Assembly (NCBI GenBank): GCA_013202935.1
Contig: JABMRG010000067.1
Location: forward strand, 1-6,770
Direction of reading: 5' to 3'
DNA: 6,770 nucleotides
DNA from: Candidatus Omnitrophota bacterium
GTDB taxonomy: Bacteria > Omnitrophota > Gorgyraeia > JABMRG01
Shown here: positions 1 through 5,183 of the stretch, one piece after another
How the letters are laid out: each line of letters starts with the position of its first letter
Position numbering within the stretch: the first letter of the stretch is position 1
Program-made: the position numbers and the translations under genes
The notes under the pieces: model-generated
Seen by the model: the letters and a program-made list of their open reading frames with translations, nothing else
Database searches by the model: none
What the model was told of the DNA's origin: nothing

Positions 1-1
1 G

Positions 2-775
2 GATGATGCTCTCTTTCTTGAGCTTACCTCCGGTATCAACTGGAGCCATATAATTGCAGTAAGCCACTATGTCAAGATGGAGATTATGGGCATATGTTAT
101 GATGATAAGAAGATTACTGTAGTGCACCATGGCATAGATACAAGCTTGTTCAAGCCAGGCAATAAAGAGAATATTACAAAGAAGTATAATGAGTTAAAAG
201 GCCATAAGATAATATTTCATCCGGCCAGGATGGGGCTAGCAAAGGGATGCGATGTAAGTGTAAAGGCGATGAGGCACGTTATTGAGGAGATACCAGATGC
301 GATGCTTATCCTGGCAGGGACTAAGAATATTATTGACTGGGGATCAACACAGCAGAAGGATATAGCTTATATACTATACCTTATCGATATCTTCGGGCTA
401 AAGAAAAACACATTTATAAACGTATTCACACTGGAAGAGATAGTATCTCTCTATGCGCTCTGTGATGTATGCGTTTATCCATCAAGCAGCCCGGAACCAT
501 TTGGGCTTACTATGCTCGAGGCGCAGGCCTCAGGGAAACCTATTATTGTTACCAATTCAGGGGGCATGCCCGAGGTCATAAAAGATGGTATAAATGGTTT
601 TATAATCGGTGTAAAGGATCATGAGACACTTGCCTCAAGGATTACCCAGCTTCTTCTAAACAAAAGATTAAGTGAAAGATTGGGTTATACTGGCAGAGAG
701 ATTGTCGAAACCAACTTCACAAAAGAGGTGATGGCCAGGAATGTCTCCAAAGTCTATGAAAGGGTACTGAAATAA
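2..775 (+). CDS. GT4-family glycosyltransferase, 5'-truncated by window edge
   Basis: This is the C-terminal part (257 residues) of a GT-B fold, retaining glycosyltransferase of family GT4. The frame is open from base 2, and residues before the first internal ATG at 77 already match the family (IIAVSHYVK, then ITVVHHGIDTSLF), so the true start lies upstream of the window and the ATG at 77 is not the start. The nucleotide-sugar-binding domain is visible: HPARMGLAKG holds the usual Arg/Lys pair, and EPFGLTMLE (visible residues 165-173) is the E-x7-E motif that contacts the donor sugar, followed by ASGKPIIVTNSGGMPEVI. Family members transfer a sugar from a nucleotide donor to a lipid, glycan or small sugar, usually at the cytoplasmic face of the membrane. 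Donor and acceptor cannot be read here; envelope polysaccharide synthesis is a reasonable guess. The stop codon overlaps the phoH-like start by one base, so the two are probably co-transcribed. Confidence 0.9.
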   Translation, partial: DDALFLELTSGINWSHIIAVSHYVKMEIMGICYDDKKITVVHHGIDTSLFKPGNKENITKKYNELKGHKIIFHPARMGLAKGCDVSVKAMRHVIEEIPDAMLILAGTKNIIDWGSTQQKDIAYILYLIDIFGLKKNTFINVFTLEEIVSLYALCDVCVYPSSSPEPFGLTMLEAQASGKPIIVTNSGGMPEVIKDGINGFIIGVKDHETLASRITQLLLNKRLSERLGYTGREIVETNFTKEVMARNVSKVYERVLK

Positions 776-2091
776 TGAGAAAGATATTTGTCCTTGATAC
801 AAATGTTCTGCTCCATAACTCAGCGGCAATTACCTCGTTCGCTGATAATGAGGTTGTCCTGACAATTGAGGTTATTGAAGAACTTGATGAGTTTAAGAAG
901 GACCATGATCAGAAGGGCAGAAATGCGCGGGAAGTCATAAGGCAGCTCGATACCTTTAGGAAGAGGGGTAAGCTTGGAAGCGGCGTGGAGACAGAAGCAG
1001 GTGGAATTATAAAGATAATAACAAAGATAGACTTCTCGGAAGCCAAAGAGCTCGGACTGGATATAAATATTACTGACAACAGAATTCTTATGACCGCCTA
1101 TATCTTACAGAAGAAAGGCGAGAAGGTAATCTTTGTATCAAAAGATATTAATGCAAGGGTTAAGGCGGATGCTATAGGTATCTGGGCCATGGACTTTGAG
1201 AAGGAAAAGGTAGATTTTGATAAGCTCTATTCCGGCTGGAGAGCGATAAAAGTAGAAAGAGCAAAGATCGATAGTTTTTATTTAAAGAAGTATCTTGATA
1301 GTGATGCGGTTGGTGATTTTCAGCCGAATGAGTTTGCTATTCTTACTGATACTAAAGATGAAAAACATACTGCTATAGCACGCCATAATCATAAAAAGAA
1401 CAGGCTTCAGCAGATAAGGTATGGTGGCAAGGAGATATGGGGTGTTAAACCGCTCAATAGAGAGCAGGTGATGGCTCAGGAACTCTTATGTGATGATGCT
1501 GTCAGGCTTGTTACGCTTGTTGGCCAGGCGGGCACAGGTAAGACCCTGCTTGCATTGGCAGCCGGCCTAAAAAAGGTATTACATGACAGCACCTATGATC
1601 GGCTTCTCATATCGCGGCCTATAATGCCGCTCGGACGCGATATAGGTTATTTACCTGGCACAAAGGAGGAGAAGCTTGAAAACTGGATGGAGCCTATATT
1701 CGATAATTTAGAATTTATGCTCACTATGCATAGGAAGGGCCATAAAGTAAGGTATAAGAGCGTGGAGGACCTTTTAGATACAGGCCTTATACAGCTTGAA
1801 GCCCTCACTTATATGAGGGGAAGAAGTATTCCAAAGCAGTTTATAATTATTGATGAAGCGCAGAACCTTACGCCTCATGAGATTAAGACTGTTATAACGA
1901 GGACAGGCAACAATGCGAAGATGATCTTAACAGGTGATCCGTATCAGATAGACAATCCATACCTGGACTCTTCAAGTAATGGTTTAACCTACTGCGTAGA
2001 AAAGATGAAGGATCAGCCGATGTTTGGTCATATTACACTTACCAAGAGCGAGAGGAGCGACCTGGCTTCGATCGCAGCAGATGTATTATGA
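775..2091 (+). CDS. PIN domain-PhoH family ATPase (YlaK type)
   Basis: This 438-residue protein joins an N-terminal PIN nuclease-like domain to a C-terminal PhoH ATPase domain, the same architecture and nearly the same length as Bacillus YlaK and the PhoH2 proteins. PIN acidic residues are visible at D8 (VLDTN), E36 (IEELD), D101 (ITDNR) and D124 (SKDINARVKAD). The ATPase has Walker A GQAGTGKT at residues 250-257, the PhoH-typical RPIMPLGRDIGYLPG stretch, Walker B FIIIDEAQ at 356-363, and a later TGDPYQID motif. PhoH2 proteins have been described as ATP-dependent RNA helicase/ribonucleases; the cellular role here is inferred to be RNA processing or decay in the cytoplasm. The start at 775 is supported because the PIN domain begins at once. 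It overlaps the preceding TAA (TAATG arrangement), with a weak purine-rich site GAAAGGG at 758-764, so translation is probably coupled to the glycosyltransferase. Confidence 0.95.
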   Translation: MRKIFVLDTNVLLHNSAAITSFADNEVVLTIEVIEELDEFKKDHDQKGRNAREVIRQLDTFRKRGKLGSGVETEAGGIIKIITKIDFSEAKELGLDINITDNRILMTAYILQKKGEKVIFVSKDINARVKADAIGIWAMDFEKEKVDFDKLYSGWRAIKVERAKIDSFYLKKYLDSDAVGDFQPNEFAILTDTKDEKHTAIARHNHKKNRLQQIRYGGKEIWGVKPLNREQVMAQELLCDDAVRLVTLVGQAGTGKTLLALAAGLKKVLHDSTYDRLLISRPIMPLGRDIGYLPGTKEEKLENWMEPIFDNLEFMLTMHRKGHKVRYKSVEDLLDTGLIQLEALTYMRGRSIPKQFIIIDEAQNLTPHEIKTVITRTGNNAKMILTGDPYQIDNPYLDSSSNGLTYCVEKMKDQPMFGHITLTKSERSDLASIAADVL

Positions 2092-2112
2092 GATTACAAC
2101 TTATTAATATGC

Positions 2113-2117
2113 AGGAG
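2113..2117 (+). promoter_or_regulatory. Shine-Dalgarno site of pgi
   Basis: AGGAG lies 8 bases before the pgi ATG at 2126. It is the clearest ribosome binding site in the window and fixes the pgi start. The other visible starts have weak or no such site. Confidence 0.75.
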
Positions 2118-2125
2118 AATACGGG

Positions 2126-3409
2126 ATGAGATTAGATACTAAATACCTGGATACGTTCATATCCAGAAGCGAATTAAGGATGATCGAAGAAGAGGCAAAA
2201 GAGGCTCATCTTAGCCTAGAAAATGGGACTTGTCCAAGCGCAGATTTTTTAGGCTGGCTTCATCTTCCATCTTCAACAAAAGACGCAGAGCTTAAAAGAA
2301 TAGAAAGAATAGCAAAAGAGATACGTAAAACCTCTTCTGTGTTTATAGTGATCGGCATAGGCGGATCATATTTGGGTTCTCGTGCAGCGTTAGAGTTTTT
2401 GAGCCCAGGCTATGCAGAGGACGGACCTTGTAAAATCTATTTTGCAGGAAATAGCATAGACCCCCTATACCTTTCTAATCTCATTAATAAGATAAAAGAT
2501 AAAGATATCACAGTAAATGTTATATCAAAATCAGGCACTACAATTGAGCCTGCGACAGCATTTAGGATTATAAGGGATAAGGTTCTGAAAAAACGCTATT
2601 CTTCGCAGGAGCTAAAAAAGCGTATCATATTTACAACCACAAAAGGTAAAGGTGCTTTATCGAATATGGCAAAGAGAGGCGGCTATCGCTGTTTCTATAT
2701 ACCTGAGGATGTAGGAGGAAGATTCTCTGTTCTTACACCTGTCGGGCTCCTGCCAATGGCTGTAGCAGGTATTGATATAAAGGCGGTTATAAAGGGTGCA
2801 GCTAGTATTGAAGCAAAGTCTAAAACTCCAAGCTTGGAGACCAATCTTTCGTATCGCTATGCCTGCTTACGCAATCTTTTGTACAGAAATGGTAAAAAAA
2901 TAGAGATAGCCTGCAGTTTTCATACGGACTTGCACTACCTTCTTGAGTGGTGGAAACAGCTCTTTGCAGAGAGCGAGGGAAAAGACGGCAAAGGCCTTTT
3001 TCCTGCAACAGCTATTTTTTCAACAGACCTGCATGCCAACGGGCAGCTTATTCAGCAGGGCGAGAGGAATATTTTTGAAACATTCCTGTGCATAAAAAAG
3101 AAGGAAGCAGATCTTAAGCTAGGCCATGACAAGGATAATATAGATAAGCTTAATTATATATCTGGCAAGGGGTTGGATCTTATAAATAAGATGGCTTATA
3201 AGGGCACTGTGCTTGCTCACAAAGATGGCAATGTGCCAAACATGTCCATTACTATAGATGAGCGTTCAGCCTTTTGCCTAGGTGAGCTTATCTATTTCTT
3301 CCAGCGTGCGGTAGCCCTATCAGGCCTTTTGCTTGGTATTAATCCATTTGATCAACCCGGGGTCCAGGCGTATAAGGATAATATGTTCAGGCTCCTCGGC
3401 CGCAAATAG
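2126..3409 (+). CDS. pgi: glucose-6-phosphate isomerase
   Basis: This cytoplasmic enzyme interconverts glucose-6-phosphate and fructose-6-phosphate in glycolysis and gluconeogenesis. At 427 residues it belongs to the short Bacillus-type group. Visible motifs are VIGIGGSYLGSRA (75-87) and SKSGTTIEPATAF (134-146) for phosphate binding, the family signature DVGGRFSVLTPVGL (195-208), ESEGKDGKG (282-290), STDLHANGQ around H303, and NPFDQPGVQAYK (406-417). E282, H303 and K417 fall where the catalytic residues of the Bacillus enzyme are expected, with matching spacing. Two oddities appear. The normally invariant Glu of the GVE signature is Gln (Q414, codon CAG), and the protein ends at LLGRK, losing the roughly 15-20 residue tail that I recall following this point in Bacillus homologues. 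It sits 34 bases after the PhoH gene. The product of the downstream pgmB reaction, glucose-6-phosphate, is its substrate. Confidence 0.96.
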   Translation: MRLDTKYLDTFISRSELRMIEEEAKEAHLSLENGTCPSADFLGWLHLPSSTKDAELKRIERIAKEIRKTSSVFIVIGIGGSYLGSRAALEFLSPGYAEDGPCKIYFAGNSIDPLYLSNLINKIKDKDITVNVISKSGTTIEPATAFRIIRDKVLKKRYSSQELKKRIIFTTTKGKGALSNMAKRGGYRCFYIPEDVGGRFSVLTPVGLLPMAVAGIDIKAVIKGAASIEAKSKTPSLETNLSYRYACLRNLLYRNGKKIEIACSFHTDLHYLLEWWKQLFAESEGKDGKGLFPATAIFSTDLHANGQLIQQGERNIFETFLCIKKKEADLKLGHDKDNIDKLNYISGKGLDLINKMAYKGTVLAHKDGNVPNMSITIDERSAFCLGELIYFFQRAVALSGLLLGINPFDQPGVQAYKDNMFRLLGRK

Positions 3410-3410
3410 G

Positions 3411-3427
3411 GAACGTTTCACTCGTTC
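3411..3427 (+). other. small hairpin between pgi and the M48 gene
   Basis: GAACG (3411-3415) pairs with CGTTC (3423-3427) around a 7-base loop. There is no T-run after it, so it is not a convincing terminator. It occupies the place where a ribosome binding site for the next gene would be expected, ending 8 bases before its ATG. It may be a minor 5' leader structure or chance. Confidence 0.2.
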
Positions 3428-3435
3428 ATAACCCC

Positions 3436-4236
3436 ATGCTATTTAATAAGTTGCGTTTACATACTTTACATTTTTCTGGAAAGGCAAAACTTCCCCTGCT
3501 AATCCTGCTTGTTGTTTGTTTGGCGGGGTGTGCTACGGTATATAATCCCGCGACAGGCAGGAATGAGGTTGTCTTTATAAGTACAAGCTCAGAGGTAAAC
3601 ATTGGCAAGAGTGCTGCTTCTCAGATTTCCCAAAAATATAAGCTTAGTGAAAATCAAAGAGACCTTGATAGGCTCAATAGGATAGGTAATCATGTTGCGC
3701 AGGCGTCGGACAGGAAGGATTTAGAATACAAGTTCTACATAATAGAAGATGATAAGCTGAACGCCTTTACAATACCAGGCGGCCATATATACTTTTTCAA
3801 GGGCCTCTATGATATTTTGGATGAGGATGAGATAGCCTGCGTTATTGCGCATGAGATAGGCCATGTTGCAGCACGCCATACAGTAAAGAGGTTGGAAGCT
3901 GCACTCGGCTATCAGGTGATCTCGACGATTGCACTTGCTGCATATGCCAGCGGCAAAGAGGATAGGCAGAAAAGGGCAAGTTATATAGCTTATGCGGGCG
4001 CAACAGCCTTCAACGTGGCCTCGCTTGGCTATAGCAGAAAGGATGAGTTTGAGGCAGATAGCCTTGCGGTAAAGTATGCTATAGCTTCAAACTTCGATCC
4101 ACGAGGCATGATAGGAGCCTTAAAAAAGCTTGATGAAAATAAAAAGAAGGGGCTACCTGTTCCGTATATGTTAAGGTCACATCCTTATACCCAAGACCGC
4201 ATAGCTAGAATTGAAGAGTTGGTTAATGTCCATTAG
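3436..4236 (+). CDS. M48 family zinc metalloprotease, predicted lipoprotein
   Basis: This 266-residue protein is an M48 peptidase resembling the LoiP/BepA/YcaL group, which degrade misfolded outer-membrane or periplasmic proteins. The N-terminus has basic residues, a hydrophobic run (LPLLILLVVC, 19-28) and a lipobox LAGC with the lipidated Cys at 32; Ala follows it, so an outer-membrane location facing the periplasm is likely by the E. coli sorting rule. The catalytic zinc motif is HEIGH (139-143), the third zinc ligand is E204 in the SRKDEFEAD segment (200-208), and the usual SHP...DRI stretch (249-256) is near the end. GGHIYFFKGLYD (115-126) is also typical. ATG at 3436 is chosen because an in-frame stop at 3379 precedes it with no start codon between; TTG at 3451 is an alternative. 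No Shine-Dalgarno is visible. It starts 26 bases after pgi and may be read from the same transcript. Confidence 0.93.
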   Translation: MLFNKLRLHTLHFSGKAKLPLLILLVVCLAGCATVYNPATGRNEVVFISTSSEVNIGKSAASQISQKYKLSENQRDLDRLNRIGNHVAQASDRKDLEYKFYIIEDDKLNAFTIPGGHIYFFKGLYDILDEDEIACVIAHEIGHVAARHTVKRLEAALGYQVISTIALAAYASGKEDRQKRASYIAYAGATAFNVASLGYSRKDEFEADSLAVKYAIASNFDPRGMIGALKKLDENKKKGLPVPYMLRSHPYTQDRIARIEELVNVH

Positions 4237-4245
4237 TTTGTGTGG

Positions 4246-4265
4246 TAAGCCGTGTCAGTGATATA
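4246..4265 (+). repeat. left terminal inverted repeat of the palindromic element
   Basis: The core CCGTGTCAGTGATATA pairs with the right arm at 4434-4453. Over 20 bases there is one mismatch (G at 4249 against T at 4450). The outermost two bases are TA. Confidence 0.85.
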
Positions 4266-4451
4266 TCGCAGCACGCATTTTTTGCCCTTTTGGTCCACGC
4301 ATTTTTTGAAATAAGCAAAAACAACTCGCCCTTCGGTCTTCGACCGATGGGCTCAGACATAGTTTTTGCTTCGCGCTAAGGCGCGCTCATTGACATTATT
4401 TCAAAAAATGCTAAAAAATGCTATGGCTGCTTTTATATCACTGACACGGTT
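4248..4451. mobile_element. MITE-like palindromic element flanked by TA
   Basis: This stretch of about 204 bases is a long imperfect palindrome with no coding sequence. The terminal arms are 20 bases including a flanking TA on each side and match at 19 of 20 positions. Nested inner arms also pair: GCAGC 4268-4272 with 4426-4430, GCATTTTTT 4275-4283 with 4413-4421, a perfect 16-base pair 4299-4314 with 4396-4411, AGCAAAAAC 4314-4322 with 4362-4370, and a central hairpin at 4328-4352. The TA on each outer edge fits a TA target duplication as made by IS630/Tc1-mariner transposases, but TA could also simply belong to the arms. No transposase is present, so if mobile it would be non-autonomous. 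It could instead be a REP-like or structured RNA element. The palindromic structure is certain; mobility is inferred. Confidence 0.55.
4328..4352. terminator. central hairpin, possible bidirectional terminator
   Basis: GCCC-T-TCGGTC (4328-4338) pairs with GACCGA-T-GGGC (4342-4352) around the loop TTC, with a single T/T mismatch in the stem. On the + strand TTTTT follows about ten bases later (4363-4367); on the - strand another T-run (complement of 4317-4321) follows at a similar distance. The runs are not directly next to the stem, so termination is possible but not strong. It lies after the M48 gene, where a terminator would be expected, and before the pgmB promoter. The hairpin itself is clear; the terminator function is a guess. 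Confidence 0.35.
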
Positions 4452-4453
4452 TA
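4434..4453 (-). repeat. right terminal inverted repeat of the palindromic element
   Basis: TATATCACTGACACGG is the reverse complement of the left arm core. The arm ends in TA at 4452-4453, mirroring the left flank. Confidence 0.85.
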
Positions 4454-4475
4454 CTCCGAAAACTTTACGCATATA

Positions 4476-4503
4476 TTAGCATTTACTCTTGCATAAGAGC
4501 TAA
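4476..4503. promoter_or_regulatory. operator-like inverted repeat over the pgmB -35 region
   Basis: CTCTT-GCAT-AAGAG (4486-4499) is a perfect 5-bp inverted repeat with a 4-base centre, and TTAG (4476-4479) with CTAA (4500-4503) extends the symmetry outwards with an asymmetric gap. Its centre coincides with the proposed -35 hexamer at 4489-4494, the usual place for a repressor to block RNA polymerase. No regulator gene is in the window, so binding is inferred only from position and symmetry. Confidence 0.35.
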
Positions 4504-4517
4504 CCTACTGATATAAT
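4489..4517 (+). promoter_or_regulatory. sigma-70 type promoter of pgmB-GH65, extended -10
   Basis: The -10 hexamer TATAAT (4512-4517) is a perfect consensus and is preceded by TGA (4509-4511), making an extended -10. A modest -35 TTGCAT (4489-4494) lies exactly 17 bases upstream. Transcription would start at about 4523-4526, and the pgmB ATG is at 4526, so the message would have zero to three leader bases. The promoter lies outside the palindromic element and just upstream of the sugar phosphorolysis genes. Confidence 0.65.
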
Positions 4518-4525
4518 TTGATATT

Positions 4526-5179
4526 ATGACACTCAAAGCAGCAATATTCGATTTAGATGGAGTAATAGTTGATACTGTGCCTTTACATTTCAAGGCATGG
4601 CAGAGTATGTTCTCTGAGTATGGAAAGTCCTTTACCTTTGAGGACTACAAGCAGAAAGTAGACGGCATACCTCGCCTTGCCGGCTGCCGTGCTGTGCTTA
4701 CAGATGTGAGTGAAGATGTTATCAAGGAAGCAAGCGATAAGAAACAGGGTTATTATGAAGAGCAGCTAAAGCAGGAAGGCGTGACTGTATATGATACGAC
4801 GATCAAATTGATAAAAGAAATTCTTTCAGCAGGTATAAAGACCGCTGTTGTCTCATCCAGTAAAAATTGTCCCTTAATACTGGAGAAGACCAATATCGCG
4901 GACCTTTTTGAAGTACGATTAAGCGGCCATGATATAGTAAAGGGCAAGCCCGATCCGCAGATATTCTTAATGGCAGCACAGAAGCTTAATGTTGAGCCCA
5001 AAGACTGTATTGTTTTTGAAGATGCTGTACTGGGTGTTGAGGCAGGAAAGCGCGCTGGCATGAAATGTGTAGGCATAGACAGGGACAAGAAGCCCCACTT
5101 GCTTAAAGAGGCGGATATTGTTGTAGAGGACCTGAGTGAATTAGACCTGGCAAAACTCCAAACCATTTCTAAAAAATAG
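4526..5179 (+). CDS. pgmB: beta-phosphoglucomutase (HAD superfamily)
   Basis: This 217-residue cytoplasmic enzyme converts beta-glucose-1-phosphate to glucose-6-phosphate. It has the HAD core with the nucleophile and acid/base pair D9 and D11 in FDLDGVIVDT, a helical cap with H21 (PLHFKAW), R50 (VDGIPRLAG) and the KKQGYY segment near K73, then motif II VVSSSKN (S110), motif III lysine K141 in GKPDP, and motif IV acids E165/D166 in VFEDAVLGVEAG. Cap residues matching beta-phosphoglucomutases, together with the GH65 gene next door, favour this over a generic HAD phosphatase. The start is fixed: an in-frame stop (4514-4516, inside the -10 box) precedes the ATG with no other start codon, and the DxD motif follows at once. 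No Shine-Dalgarno is present, consistent with a leaderless message. The GH65 gene follows after 4 bases. Confidence 0.93.
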   Translation: MTLKAAIFDLDGVIVDTVPLHFKAWQSMFSEYGKSFTFEDYKQKVDGIPRLAGCRAVLTDVSEDVIKEASDKKQGYYEEQLKQEGVTVYDTTIKLIKEILSAGIKTAVVSSSKNCPLILEKTNIADLFEVRLSGHDIVKGKPDPQIFLMAAQKLNVEPKDCIVFEDAVLGVEAGKRAGMKCVGIDRDKKPHLLKEADIVVEDLSELDLAKLQTISKK

Positions 5180-5183
5180 TAAA

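Noticed and set aside
77..79. ATG at 77 as the start of the glycosyltransferase
   Set aside because: The frame is open to the window edge and the residues before it match the GT4 family, so the gene begins upstream of the window.
2820..3008. Open frame of 62 codons on the - strand
   Set aside because: It is antisense to the conserved middle of pgi and has no independent support.
3426..3608. Open frame of 60 codons on the - strand
   Set aside because: It is antisense to the signal peptide and early mature part of the M48 lipoprotein, with no motif.
4237..4525. CRISPR array or tRNA in the gap before pgmB
   Set aside because: The repeats are inverted arms of one palindrome, not regularly spaced direct repeats with spacers, and no cloverleaf or anticodon arm is visible.
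4753..5166. Open frame of 137 codons on the - strand
   Set aside because: It is antisense to pgmB, is rich in Ser as expected for a shadow frame, and has no start signal or motif.
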